64,000 bases of DNA, taken from positions 1-64,000 of the forward strand of contig MSXP01000007.1 in the NCBI GenBank assembly GCA_002083635.1, written 5' to 3'. Positions 25,498 through 35,286 of this stretch are shown in pieces. The number at the start of each line of letters is the position of its first letter. The stretch's first letter is position 1. This DNA comes from Proteobacteria bacterium ST_bin12. Lineage in GTDB: Bacteria > Pseudomonadota > Gammaproteobacteria > Burkholderiales > Methylophilaceae. The notes beneath the pieces were generated by a model, which ran no database searches, had not been told where the DNA came from, and saw only the letters and a list, made by a program, of their open reading frames with translations. The position numbers and the translations under genes were made by a program.

Positions 25498-26577
25498 CTA
25501 TGTTTGACGTTGAGAAGTTAATTTTTCAATCGCTTCTTCTAAGACTTTTATTTTATCTGTTAATTTACCCATTTTATCCGTTAATTGGCTTAAGTGGCGA
25601 ATATTTGCAGCAGTTTTTAGCCATGCCTCGTGTTCTTGAAACGGCATCAATGCCGTATAAGTACCCGCTTTATGAATTGAACGCATAATCATACTACCAG
25701 GTGAAATGGTGACATTGTCAGCGATCGTTAAATGGCCCAAAATCATCGCTGCTCCGCCAATTTTACAATGCTGACCGATGATTGCACTGCCAGCAATACC
25801 AACACAGCCTGCAATCACAGTATGTGCCCCAATGCGGCAATTGTGCGCAATCTGAATCAGATTATCCAACTTAACACCCTCTTCGATTATCGTGTCGTCA
25901 ATCGCACCACGGTCAATCGTGGTATTGGCGCCAATATCTACATAATCATGAATAATGACACGCCCTATTTGTGGAATCTTCACCCAATATTTTTGATTAT
26001 CTGACACTATATTTTCTGCGTAACCAAAACCATCATTTCCAATCACGCATCCAGAGAACAAATGACAGTTTTGACCAACTTGCGAACCATATTTAATAGT
26101 GACATTTGCCTCTAATTTAGTATTGTCACCAATCACCGAGTTACGCTCAATCACACAGCCTGCACCGATTGTTACATTTTTACCCAGAGTCACGTTGGCT
26201 GCAATGACAGCATTTACACCAACACTACAAGCTTCTGAAATGTGCGCTGATGGATCAACGACTGCTGAAGTATGTATTCCAGCTACTTCGATATATTCCG
26301 GGTTTAATAGCTGTGATAATTGTGCGAAATAAGCGTAGGGATTATCAGTGATTATTTTGGGCAGGCTTGTTAACGATGCATGCTCAGGCTTAACAATCAC
26401 CGCACTGGCTGATGTTGTTTTCAGTTGCGCTGTATATTTTGTATCGCTAAAAAAACTAATCGCACCGTCTTGCGCAAAAGCAAGCGATCCAACTCGGTTA
26501 ATTAAGGTGGCAGAACTATCTGAGACTGAACCACCTAATTGTTGTGTAATTTCTAACAGCGATAAGCTAACACTCAT
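25498..26577 (-). CDS. lpxD: UDP-3-O-acylglucosamine N-acyltransferase
   Basis: The third acyltransferase step of lipid A, 359 aa. An N-terminal uridine-binding domain precedes a long hexapeptide beta-helix (about 105-290) containing GNDGFGYA and QIAHNCRIG with catalytic His. The C-terminal helix (LSQLTDKMGKLTDKIKVLEE) is a short coiled coil that contacts ACP in homologues. It is directly downstream of the skp-like chaperone gene. Confidence 0.96.
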   Translation of the reverse strand: MSVSLSLLEITQQLGGSVSDSSATLINRVGSLAFAQDGAISFFSDTKYTAQLKTTSASAVIVKPEHASLTSLPKIITDNPYAYFAQLSQLLNPEYIEVAGIHTSAVVDPSAHISEACSVGVNAVIAANVTLGKNVTIGAGCVIERNSVIGDNTKLEANVTIKYGSQVGQNCHLFSGCVIGNDGFGYAENIVSDNQKYWVKIPQIGRVIIHDYVDIGANTTIDRGAIDDTIIEEGVKLDNLIQIAHNCRIGAHTVIAGCVGIAGSAIIGQHCKIGGAAMILGHLTIADNVTISPGSMIMRSIHKAGTYTALMPFQEHEAWLKTAANIRHLSQLTDKMGKLTDKIKVLEEAIEKLTSQRQT

Positions 26578-26627
26578 AAAAAATTACTAGGTGAATAATC
26601 GAGTAAAAAATAAATAACCAAATGTAC

Positions 26628-27143
26628 TTATTTTTTCCCTAACATTTTGAGCACTTTATCTGTAATATCAATTTTTTTGCTGGCATATGCAACACCACCA
26701 TAAATCACCAAGTCGTAGCCATCCGTTTCAGATACTGTTTGCACAGCTTTATTAATGCGATCTTGCAGACTTGTTAATTCTTCATTTTTACGCAAATTGA
26801 TATCCTCGCGTAATTCACGCTGTTTACGCTGAAATTCAATTTTAAGGTTGGATACATCGCGCTCTTTATTGCGGCGATCAGTTTCAGATAAGGTAATACC
26901 GTCTTTATCGAGTGCCGTTTCGATATCACGAATTTGTTTTTGGGTACGTTCTAGTTCTTGTGAGCGTGGACTAAACTCACGTTCTAATTTTTTACCACTT
27001 TCTGCAGTTTGTGGCGCCTCTTGTAAAATCTTATCGACTTGTACATAGCCAACCTTAAGTTCTGCCGCCTGTAAACCTGAACTCACGGTGGCTGTTAAAG
27101 CCAAGACGCTCGCAGAAACTAAATTTTTAAACATTTGATTCAA
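26628..27143 (-). CDS. skp: OmpH/Skp periplasmic chaperone
   Basis: A chaperone that escorts outer-membrane proteins to BamA. A signal peptide ends near GLQAAELK, followed by LKVGYVQVDKILQEAP and a long charged coiled coil (about 45-135), the tentacle of Skp. The best ribosome binding site (GAGGAG at 27151-27156) is 7 nt from TTG 27143. The GTG further upstream is inside the SD region, and ATG 27134 is 16 nt away. I therefore place the start at 27143 (171 aa). It sits between bamA and lpxD. Confidence 0.88.
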   Translation of the reverse strand: MNQMFKNLVSASVLALTATVSSGLQAAELKVGYVQVDKILQEAPQTAESGKKLEREFSPRSQELERTQKQIRDIETALDKDGITLSETDRRNKERDVSNLKIEFQRKQRELREDINLRKNEELTSLQDRINKAVQTVSETDGYDLVIYGGVAYASKKIDITDKVLKMLGKK

Positions 27144-27239
27144 TTTCAATCTCCTCACATCAACTACTATATCAGTATTTCATTTTACGCATCAATGAGT
27201 ATGCCACAATAAAAGCATGCTCATTAAGTCGTTTTCTTA

Positions 27240-29537
27240 TTAAAATTGTTGCCCAAGTTGGAACTGCAATACTTGAGTTCTATCGCCTTCTTGTTCGTTA
27301 AGTGCTTTTGCAAAAACCAGTTTCAGTGGACCAAACGGTGAAAACCAGCTTACACCGATACCGGTTGAATACCGTAGCTCACCTAAGTTAATAGTTTGAT
27401 TTTCCGCATATACATTACCTGCATCGACAAATGCACTTAAACGAAATTGTGATGAATTTTTAAGTAATGGCACTGGAACAAATACCTCAGCGTTACCTAC
27501 TATACGACTTGTTCCACCAACTGCAAAGTCTTGATTAGTTGAAGGATCGAAGTCGCGTGGGCCAATCGCACCATTGTCAAAACCACGTACAGAGTTAACA
27601 CCACCAGCATAAAAATTTCTAAAGAAAGGGAAAGCTCTATCACCATAACTATCTGCATAGCCTAGCTCACCATTGAGCATAAATGTGACATCTTTAAACG
27701 CTTGTTTAAACCATGTATGCCTGTACTCTAGCTTATAAAATTGTAAGTCTAACCCAGGAACTGTCGCTTCAGCTGTCAAACGCTGTAAAACACCTTTATT
27801 GGGAAACAAAGTATTGTCACGCGAATCGTGTGTCCAGCCTAAATTTAAAGCTAAAGAATTGCTACTACATCCACTGGAATTTCCACAAAAGTTTAGGTAT
27901 TGTCTAGGGCTACCTGCCGACAAATCAATTTTAGTGAAATCCGCGGTAAGACCAGCTGAAAAAAAGTCTCTTTCAGTTAATGGCAATCCAAATCTAACGC
28001 CTGCACCGTATGAAGAGCTATTATAGGTACCAATATCTAATGATTGCGTGTTGACATCGCGTCGGTATATATCAAATCCGCGGCTAATACCATCTGGGGT
28101 AAAGTAAGGGTCTGTATAAGACAATGAATAAACTGTATTTACTCTACCAGTGTTAATTTGTGCAGATACACGGTTACCTGTACCTAAAAAGTTTTGTTGG
28201 TTAACTGTAACACCCAAAACAACGCCTTCGTTACTGGATAAGCCTGCACCGAATTGCACGCTACCTGTCGATTTTTCAGTCACATTAATATTAATATCAA
28301 CTTGATCAGAAGTGCCTGGTACTGCAGGTGTTTCAATCGTCACTTCATCAAAATATTGCAGACGATCTAATCGCTCTTTAGAACGATTAATTTTATCGCC
28401 TGCATACCAAGCAGATTCAAGCTGGCGACTTTCACGACGTAATACAGAATCACGCGTACGGGTATTGCCTGTTAAATTAATACGGCGCACATAGACACGT
28501 TTACCAGGATCAACAAAAAAAGTAAAAGCAGCTGTATGATTTTCTTTATTAATCTCAGGGATTGCATTTACATTTGAAAAAGCATAGCCCTCATTACTGA
28601 GTCGATCACCTATCGCCTTACTGGACTCTGTAATCAATTGGCGGTTAAAAACATCATCTTTTGCAATTTTAATCAGCGGTTTAAGTTCAGACTCTGGCAC
28701 CTGTAATTCGCCCGCTAGTTTGACATCGCTAATCGTATACTTTTCACCTTCAGTCACATTAATCGTAATGTAAATATCTTGCTTATCGGGCGAAATAGAC
28801 ACTTGTGTCGAATCGACTGAGAATTCCAAATAGCCTTTGTTTAGATAAAACGATTTTAGCGTTTCAAGATCTGCTGTGAGTTTTTGCTTGGAATATTGAT
28901 CATTTTTGTTCCACCAACTCATCCAATTTGGCGTTGTCAACAAAAACTCTGCACGTAAATCTTCGGTGGTGTAAATATTATTACCAACGATATTAATATC
29001 ACGGATCTTAGCCGCAATACCTTCTTCAATTTCAAATCGCACTCCAACACGATTACGCTCTAAAGGACTGCTCACTGTTTTGACAGTGGCACTGTATTTA
29101 CCTTGTGATAAATACTGGCGTTTAATCTCTTGTTCAGCCCGATCTAGCAATGATTTGTCGTAAATCAGACCTTCCGAAATACCGATTTGCTTAAGACCCT
29201 CTAACATTTTGTCAGATGGAAAAGATTTGTTACCGCTGAACTCAATTTTCGCAATGGCAGAGCGCTCTTGCACCGTCACAATAAGGATTTCACCTTCTGC
29301 TTCTATCCGCACATCTTTGAAAAAACCTGTGTTGTAGAGCGACTTAATTGCTTGAGTGGCTTTTTCATCGCTCATCGTATCGCCAACTTGCACAGGCAAA
29401 AAATTAAACACCGTACCAGCTTCAGTACGTTGCAAACCTTCAACACGAATATCTTTAATGACAAAAGGCTCAAGCGCTAATACATGCTGGCTGAAAAGTG
29501 CAAAAACAATAGCAGAGATATGGCGGATTTTAAGCAA
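27240..29537 (-). CDS. bamA: Outer-membrane assembly factor BamA
   Basis: A 765-aa protein inserting beta-barrel proteins into the outer membrane. After a signal peptide (about 1-21), five POTRA domains start at FVIKDIRVEGLQRTEAGTVF and run to about residue 420. The C-terminal Omp85 barrel contains VRGFDNGAIGPRD (the conserved VRGF/Y loop) and ends with a terminal Phe (QFQLGQQF), the usual Omp signal. It lies between rseP and skp, as in most proteobacteria. Confidence 0.97.
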   Translation of the reverse strand: MLKIRHISAIVFALFSQHVLALEPFVIKDIRVEGLQRTEAGTVFNFLPVQVGDTMSDEKATQAIKSLYNTGFFKDVRIEAEGEILIVTVQERSAIAKIEFSGNKSFPSDKMLEGLKQIGISEGLIYDKSLLDRAEQEIKRQYLSQGKYSATVKTVSSPLERNRVGVRFEIEEGIAAKIRDINIVGNNIYTTEDLRAEFLLTTPNWMSWWNKNDQYSKQKLTADLETLKSFYLNKGYLEFSVDSTQVSISPDKQDIYITINVTEGEKYTISDVKLAGELQVPESELKPLIKIAKDDVFNRQLITESSKAIGDRLSNEGYAFSNVNAIPEINKENHTAAFTFFVDPGKRVYVRRINLTGNTRTRDSVLRRESRQLESAWYAGDKINRSKERLDRLQYFDEVTIETPAVPGTSDQVDININVTEKSTGSVQFGAGLSSNEGVVLGVTVNQQNFLGTGNRVSAQINTGRVNTVYSLSYTDPYFTPDGISRGFDIYRRDVNTQSLDIGTYNSSSYGAGVRFGLPLTERDFFSAGLTADFTKIDLSAGSPRQYLNFCGNSSGCSSNSLALNLGWTHDSRDNTLFPNKGVLQRLTAEATVPGLDLQFYKLEYRHTWFKQAFKDVTFMLNGELGYADSYGDRAFPFFRNFYAGGVNSVRGFDNGAIGPRDFDPSTNQDFAVGGTSRIVGNAEVFVPVPLLKNSSQFRLSAFVDAGNVYAENQTINLGELRYSTGIGVSWFSPFGPLKLVFAKALNEQEGDRTQVLQFQLGQQF

Positions 29538-29541
29538 ATGG

Positions 29542-30945
29542 TTAACCCGTAATTAGTCGATTAAAGTCATTAAAAATGGCAATTGTCATGAGCAAACCTA
29601 ACAATACAAACCCTATTTTTTGTCCAGCCAACATCGTTTGATCAGACACTGGCGAACCTTTAAATATTTCAACGATATAATACATCAAATGGCCGCCATC
29701 TAATACAGGTATTGGCAAAAGGTTAAGCACACCGATGCTGATACTGACCAGCGCAAGAAAGCTAAGGAAGGTGCTAATCCCTAAATTTGCGCTTTCGCCT
29801 GCGAATGTTGCAATAGTTACTGGGCCGCTGATGCCTTTAATCGAGACTTCACCAGTTAGCATTCTGCCCAGCATTTTTAGGCTAAATATGGAAGTATCCC
29901 ATGTTTTAAAAATAGCTTTTTGAAGAGCCTCAAATGGAGAATATTTTAATTTAATCAACAACTTATCTAACGTTTCTTGGTCTATCTTAACGCTAGCACC
30001 TAAGCGGCCAATCTTTTCACCATTTTGCATTACTTGCTCAGGCGTCACTGAAATGGTGAGTATTTGTTGCGCGCGCGCTATTTTAAATTGCAATAATTGA
30101 TTGGGATTTGCTTTTATCGTATTGACTACATTTTCCCAATCGCGCACCTTAACGTTATCAATACTTAAAATTTTGTCATTGGCTTGAAAATGAGAATTTT
30201 TCGCTGCGCTGTCTGGCAATATTTCACCAAGAATAGGTGGAAGTATTGGCTTCATCATCCCCAAACCTAGTTTGTTGAGGACATCAATTTCCGGATCGCT
30301 ATCGACACCATCAAAACTTAACTTACGCGTGTTCAAGTCATTCATATCGTTTAAGGTTTCAACCTGAACACTTTTGCTCTCAAGCGATTGCTCTAGCAGT
30401 ATCCAGCGCGCGTCTGTCCAAGTTTTAACAGAAACTCCAGCGACTTTTTGAATAGTCTCGCCACTTTTAAAACCAGCAGTCGCAGCTAAACTATTCACTG
30501 CAACTTCACCTATTATTGGGCGCATGCCAGTGACGCCTTGCATCAGTAAAACCCAATATAACAAAATAGCCAATAATAGATTAGCGACTGGCCCAGCTAA
30601 TACAATAGCAATCCGTTTCCATACGTTTTGGCGGTTAAATGCGCGCTTTAATTCAGCTTCAGAATAGATCAATTGCTCTGCATATTGCCCGTTTTCAATT
30701 GCAGATTCGCGCTCGGCTTTTAGCTCACGCTCATCCAGCATTTTAACAAATCCACCTAGCGGGATCGCAGCAAGTACAAACTCTGTTTTGTCATGGCCAA
30801 ATGTTTTTTTCCACAAAGGCTTGCCGAAACCGATTGAAAAGCGCAGCACTTTGACATTGCACCAACGCGCCACCTGAAAATGACCATATTCATGTATCGT
30901 GACTAATATGCCAATTGTGATGATAAATGCGATTAAAGTCGTCAT
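29542..30945 (-). CDS. rseP: Site-2 intramembrane zinc protease RseP
   Basis: A 467-aa inner-membrane protease that releases sigma-E-type factors by cutting anti-sigma factors. The zinc motif HEYGH is at 18-22 in the first membrane helix. Two PDZ-like regions span about 120-310, and the third zinc ligand lies in LLPIPVLDGGHLMYY near residue 410. The start overlaps the dxr stop by 4 nt, and the stop lies 4 nt before bamA, so these genes are probably co-translated. Confidence 0.95.
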   Translation of the reverse strand: MTTLIAFIITIGILVTIHEYGHFQVARWCNVKVLRFSIGFGKPLWKKTFGHDKTEFVLAAIPLGGFVKMLDERELKAERESAIENGQYAEQLIYSEAELKRAFNRQNVWKRIAIVLAGPVANLLLAILLYWVLLMQGVTGMRPIIGEVAVNSLAATAGFKSGETIQKVAGVSVKTWTDARWILLEQSLESKSVQVETLNDMNDLNTRKLSFDGVDSDPEIDVLNKLGLGMMKPILPPILGEILPDSAAKNSHFQANDKILSIDNVKVRDWENVVNTIKANPNQLLQFKIARAQQILTISVTPEQVMQNGEKIGRLGASVKIDQETLDKLLIKLKYSPFEALQKAIFKTWDTSIFSLKMLGRMLTGEVSIKGISGPVTIATFAGESANLGISTFLSFLALVSISIGVLNLLPIPVLDGGHLMYYIVEIFKGSPVSDQTMLAGQKIGFVLLGLLMTIAIFNDFNRLITG

Positions 30946-32150
30946 GCACTTAACACCTTTTTATGGGCGAATTTAAGTAGGTTATTTTGCGCAAACTGTC
31001 TGGCTTCTGCGTCAATATCTTGCAACTGTTCTAAAGATGAAACAGGCTCAGACTGGATGGAATTGAGGGCTTTTTCAATCAAAGCTGGAATATTTAAAAA
31101 ATGGATGCGATTATTTAAGAACGCCTCTACCGCCACCTCGTTGACTGTATTCAATATGGCTGGCGCAGTGCCACCTGCATTTAGCGCATCATAAGCCAGC
31201 TGCAAGCAAGGAAAACGTTTGGTATCGGGGGCTTCAAATTCTAATTTTGCAATTTCTAGCAGGTTAAGTGAGGAAACGCCAGATTCAATGCGATTTGGGT
31301 AAGCTAGCGCATAAGCGATTGGTGTGCGCATATCAGGGTTGCCTAACTGCGCCAGTACACTACCATCAATATATTCCACCATGGAATGAATCACGCTTTG
31401 CGGATGCACAACCACATCAATTTGCTCTGGCTTAGCGTTAAACAGCCAGTGCGCCTCGATTACCTCTAAGCCTTTATTCATCAACGTGGCAGAATCAATC
31501 GTGATTTTGGCGCCCATTACCCAATTAGGATGTTTCAGTGCCAATGCTGGAGTAACTGCTTCTAGCTGTGTTTGCGAATAGCATCTGAATGGGCCGCCCG
31601 ATGCTGTCAATAAGATTCGACGAATACCGCTATGACTAAGATGACTTAATTGCTGCGGTGGCATGACTTGGAATATGGCGTTGTGCTCGCTATCAATCGG
31701 CAACAAGGTTGCACCACCCGCTTTCACCGCTTGCATAAACAAGCTACCAGCCATCACTAAAGTTTCTTTATTAGCCAACAAAATACGTTTGCCTGCATGC
31801 GCTGCAGCCATTGCTGGCTTTAAACCAGCCGCGCCAACAATCGCCGCCATGACGATATCTACTTCAACATCGCTTGAGACTTGCTCTAACCCAGCCATAC
31901 CTGAAAGAACAGTTGTACGGCTACCCGCAGCTTTTAACTTAACACTTAAATCTAGTGAAGATTTTTCATTGAGTAACACTGCAATTTTGGGCTTAAATTG
32001 CAAACATTGCTTCACCATTACATCCACATTTGAGTTAGCTGCCAGCGCATATACTTCATAAAAGCCTGCATGCCGCTCAATCACATCCAGCGTTTGTAAG
32101 CCAATAGTGCCTGTGCTACCTAAAATGGTAATTTTTTGCAATTTAAGCAA
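30942..32150 (-). CDS. dxr: 1-deoxy-D-xylulose 5-phosphate reductoisomerase
   Basis: The second step of the MEP isoprenoid pathway, supplying undecaprenyl, quinone and hopanoid precursors. The 402-aa protein has the NADPH-binding ILGSTGTIGLQTLDV (8-22), the metal-binding PIDSEHNAIFQ and LTASGGPFR, and NKGLEVIEAHWLF. It overlaps cdsA by 8 nt. The downstream use of isoprenoids is represented here by uppS and hpnCDE. Confidence 0.96.
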   Translation of the reverse strand: MLKLQKITILGSTGTIGLQTLDVIERHAGFYEVYALAANSNVDVMVKQCLQFKPKIAVLLNEKSSLDLSVKLKAAGSRTTVLSGMAGLEQVSSDVEVDIVMAAIVGAAGLKPAMAAAHAGKRILLANKETLVMAGSLFMQAVKAGGATLLPIDSEHNAIFQVMPPQQLSHLSHSGIRRILLTASGGPFRCYSQTQLEAVTPALALKHPNWVMGAKITIDSATLMNKGLEVIEAHWLFNAKPEQIDVVVHPQSVIHSMVEYIDGSVLAQLGNPDMRTPIAYALAYPNRIESGVSSLNLLEIAKLEFEAPDTKRFPCLQLAYDALNAGGTAPAILNTVNEVAVEAFLNNRIHFLNIPALIEKALNSIQSEPVSSLEQLQDIDAEARQFAQNNLLKFAHKKVLSA

Positions 32151-32970
32151 CCGAGTTGAAGTAAGAGTAGGTATAAATCATGAGTATAGCAATTGGCAAG
32201 CTAGGAATGATGCCGTCAACACGGTCTAAAATACCGCCATGCCCAGGCAAAAGCTTGCCACTGTCTTTAAGATTGGCTTGCCGCTTCATCATTGATTCAA
32301 ATAAATCACCCACTACGCCCAAGCCAGTAATTATCCACAAAGCAGGAAAAACGGCTAGCTGATGAAAACCAACGCTATTATTTGAATATAAAATTGCACC
32401 AAAAAACGTAACGGCTATCAATGCACCTGCTACGCCTTCCCATGTTTTCCCTGGACTAATATTGGGCGCTAATTTATGTTTGCCAAAATTTTTACCCGCA
32501 AAATAGGCTGCGCTATCTGCAATCCAAATAGTCGCCAGCAACACTAATAGTAACCAAGGGTCTGCACTTTTAGCACAAATTAAAGCCAACCAAAGCGATG
32601 CTATTAGCAGAAAGCCCAGCATAGCCATCAATAACTTATTACTGACTATGTACTTGGTTTTCATCCAAACTGGCACTAAAAAAAACCAAAAAACAGAAAC
32701 GACTGCAAATAAAATGAGTGAATTGAAAAAGAATAAATGAAACCCAAATTGTTGCAAAAAATAGATAGTTAATAAGCCCGCAATCGCTGAAATCATGATG
32801 TAAATTTTATTTTGCGTGGCGCTTAAGTGAATCATGCCGCCCCACTCGTATAAGGCTAATAAGCAAAAAACCAGCATTGAATAAGCCCAATTGATAGTGC
32901 TTAAAATAAAAAGCGCAGGAATAAAAAAGATGACCAATAAGCTGGCAGTAATAATACGGGTTTTAAGCAT
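32143..32970 (-). CDS. cdsA: Phosphatidate cytidylyltransferase
   Basis: Makes CDP-diacylglycerol from phosphatidate and CTP in the inner membrane. The 275-aa protein has about eight hydrophobic segments and the C-terminal signature region with LLPGHGGILDRVDGIIPSLP, including the conserved Asp pair. It is encoded between uppS and dxr in the usual order. Confidence 0.95.
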   Translation of the reverse strand: MLKTRIITASLLVIFFIPALFILSTINWAYSMLVFCLLALYEWGGMIHLSATQNKIYIMISAIAGLLTIYFLQQFGFHLFFFNSLILFAVVSVFWFFLVPVWMKTKYIVSNKLLMAMLGFLLIASLWLALICAKSADPWLLLVLLATIWIADSAAYFAGKNFGKHKLAPNISPGKTWEGVAGALIAVTFFGAILYSNNSVGFHQLAVFPALWIITGLGVVGDLFESMMKRQANLKDSGKLLPGHGGILDRVDGIIPSLPIAILMIYTYSYFNSVA

Positions 32971-32977
32971 AAATGCG

Positions 32978-33745
32978 CTACTTACCCGCCATTAATTGCT
33001 CACTTGTGCGGCCAAAACGGCGCTCTCTTTTTTGATAAGAGCTTATCGCATCATTAAATGCCTTTGCATCAAAATCTGGCCAAAGCGTATCGGTGAAATA
33101 AAATTCGGTATAAGCCAACTGCCAAAGCAAAAAGTTACTCACGCGCTTTTCACCACCGGTGCGAATAAATAAATCCGGCTCTGTGGCGTAATGCATGGAT
33201 AAATAAGGGGCGATATCGTCTTCTGTAAACGTGCCTTGCTTAGCAGGTAGTGCTTTGACCATGCGATTTGTGGCTTGTAAAACATCCCAGCGCCCGCCGT
33301 AATTTGCGGCAATACTCAAAGTTAAGCCTGTATTATTAGCAGTTAACTGCTCCGAAGCTTCAATTTGTGCAACCAGTTCAGCGCTAAAACGCGTGCGGTC
33401 ACCAATTAATACTAAGCGAATATTATTGTCATGTAACTTAACCACTTCGCGCTTGAGCGCATCCATAAACAGGCCCATTAAAAATGAGACTTCATCATCT
33501 GGCCTCCGCCAATTCTCACTGCTAAAGGCAAATAAAGTTAAAAACTTCACGTCCATCAGTGCACATTGTTTCACTAAATCGCGCACAATTTCCACACCAC
33601 GCTTGTGGCCTGCCACACGCGGCAAAAAACGCTTTCTAGCCCAACGTCCGTTACCATCCATAATCACAGCAATATGCTGTGGAATTTCAGCGAATTCAGG
33701 AATGATTTGAGTCGAGCTAGATGAGGGTTTGAAAAAAAACTTCAT
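32978..33745 (-). CDS. uppS: Undecaprenyl pyrophosphate synthase
   Basis: A cis-prenyltransferase of 255 aa making the C55 lipid carrier for cell-wall synthesis. VIMDGNGRWARKRFLPR (28-44) contains the catalytic Asp, FAFSSENWRRP follows, and DLFIRTGGEKRVSNFLLWQ near 195-213 binds the pyrophosphate. The variant EKR, rather than the common EQR, is a mild substitution. It lies 9 nt from frr. Confidence 0.95.
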   Translation of the reverse strand: MKFFFKPSSSSTQIIPEFAEIPQHIAVIMDGNGRWARKRFLPRVAGHKRGVEIVRDLVKQCALMDVKFLTLFAFSSENWRRPDDEVSFLMGLFMDALKREVVKLHDNNIRLVLIGDRTRFSAELVAQIEASEQLTANNTGLTLSIAANYGGRWDVLQATNRMVKALPAKQGTFTEDDIAPYLSMHYATEPDLFIRTGGEKRVSNFLLWQLAYTEFYFTDTLWPDFDAKAFNDAISSYQKRERRFGRTSEQLMAGK

Positions 33746-33754
33746 ACTGTGTAG

Positions 33755-34312
33755 CTAGACCGCCATCAAATCAGCTTCTTTAGCTTGCAGCAATTTATCC
33801 ACTTCAACAACCGCTTTGTCCGTCATTTTCTGCACTTCATCTTGTGCACGGCGCTCATCATCTTCACCAATTTCTTTATCTTTTAGTAGTTTTTTTAACG
33901 CATCGTTGGCATCACGACGCACATTGCGAATAGCCACTTTAGCACCCTCACCTTCAGAGCGTACAATCTTGGTTAAATCGCGGCGGCGCTCTTCTGTCAA
34001 CATTGGCATTGGTACACGAATTAAATCGCCGTTGGTTGCAGGGTTCAAACCCAAATCGCAGTCACGAATCGCTTTTTCAACTTTGCCAATCATATTTTTT
34101 TCATAAGGCTGCACGTTAATAGTTCGTGCGTCGCCTAAGTTAATGTTTGCCACTTGATTTACAGCAACCATCGATCCGTAGTATTCAACCATCACATGGT
34201 CTAACAAGCCAGTGTGGGCGCGGCCTGTGCGAATTTTTGCTAAATCGTTTTTAAGCGATTCTAATGATTTTTGCATTTTTAAATCAGCGCTTTTTTTAAT
34301 ATCTTCCAACAT
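33755..34312 (-). CDS. frr: Ribosome recycling factor
   Basis: A 185-aa factor that, with EF-G, splits post-termination ribosomes. I start it at ATG 34312 (MLEDIKKSADLKM), which has GGAGAGG 3-5 nt upstream and matches the family N-terminus; a Met four codons earlier lies inside the SD. KIRTGRAHTGLLD and PMPMLTEERRRDL are the family signatures. It lies downstream of pyrH in the rpsB-tsf-pyrH-frr order. Confidence 0.95.
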   Translation of the reverse strand: MLEDIKKSADLKMQKSLESLKNDLAKIRTGRAHTGLLDHVMVEYYGSMVAVNQVANINLGDARTINVQPYEKNMIGKVEKAIRDCDLGLNPATNGDLIRVPMPMLTEERRRDLTKIVRSEGEGAKVAIRNVRRDANDALKKLLKDKEIGEDDERRAQDEVQKMTDKAVVEVDKLLQAKEADLMAV

Positions 34313-34362
34313 GTGCCTCTCCAACTTTACTTTTTATCATGCATTATTTAATCGAAAAAAAT

Positions 34363-35079
34363 TTACGACACAACAACTAGCGTACCTTCATTTTCACCCA
34401 TCACGATGCGCTTTAAAGCGTTTGCTTTAAAAATATTAAACACACCAATCGGCATTTTCTGATCACGACACAACGTAAATGCAGTGGCATCCATTACTTT
34501 TAAGTCTTTAATAATCGCTTCGTCAAAAGTAACAGTCTCGTACTGTATAGCGTTTGGGTCTTTTTTAGGGTCAGCGGTGTAAATTCCGTCTACCTTAGTA
34601 GCTTTTAGAACAATATCTGCATCAATTTCCATACCGCGCAAAGCAGCGGCTGTATCGGTCGTAAAAAAAGGATTGCCTGTACCTGCGCCAAAAATCACCA
34701 CACGGCCTTTTTCCAAAGAACGTAAAGCCTTGGCACGCACGTAAGGCTCTACAAACTCAATACTCAGCGCGCTTTGCACGCGTGCTTCAACCCCAATATG
34801 ACGCATGGCGTCTTGTAAAGCCAGCGCGTTCATCACTGTGGCCAGCATGCCCATATAATCAGCAGTAGCTCTATCCATACCTTCGGCTGCAGGTGCTACG
34901 CCACGGAAAATATTTCCGCCGCCAATCACCACACCTACTTCAACGCCCAAATCTACAATCTCTTTAATTTGTGCCACGATATTATTAATCGTCATGCGAT
35001 TAATGCCGTAGGCATCATCACCCATTAATGCTTCACCTGACAGTTTAAGCAGTATGCGTTTATAGGCTGGTTTTGCCAT
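34363..35079 (-). CDS. pyrH: UMP kinase
   Basis: Phosphorylates UMP to UDP. The 238-aa amino-acid-kinase-fold protein shows KLSGEALMGD at 12-21, VVIGGGNIFRG, DYMGMLATVMNALALQ and GTGNPFFTTDTAAALR. It is separated from tsf by a strong terminator, so it probably has its own promoter in the 35080-35233 stretch. Nothing unusual. Confidence 0.97.
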   Translation of the reverse strand: MAKPAYKRILLKLSGEALMGDDAYGINRMTINNIVAQIKEIVDLGVEVGVVIGGGNIFRGVAPAAEGMDRATADYMGMLATVMNALALQDAMRHIGVEARVQSALSIEFVEPYVRAKALRSLEKGRVVIFGAGTGNPFFTTDTAAALRGMEIDADIVLKATKVDGIYTADPKKDPNAIQYETVTFDEAIIKDLKVMDATAFTLCRDQKMPIGVFNIFKANALKRIVMGENEGTLVVVS

Positions 35080-35233
35080 GGTTTACCTTGTTTTAATATT
35101 TTGATTATTTAATCACAAACGCACTATTTTGACTAAATTTTCCGATGATTTAATCGGTTTTTCTATCGTTTTAATGGTTAACTTCAGTTCAAATAGGTTA
35201 AAGCAAGTTTCAAACTTAACCCTTAAAATTGGC

Positions 35234-35278
35234 GAAAAAAAAGTGAGCCCAGCAACTTGCCAAGCTCACTTTTTTTTG
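35234..35278 (-). terminator. Intrinsic terminator between tsf and pyrH
   Basis: AAGTGAGC (35241-35248) pairs with GCTCACTT (35264-35271) over a 15-nt loop, with runs of A and T on both sides. On the minus strand a long T-run follows the stem. Confidence 0.88.
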
Positions 35279-35286
35279 CGTACATT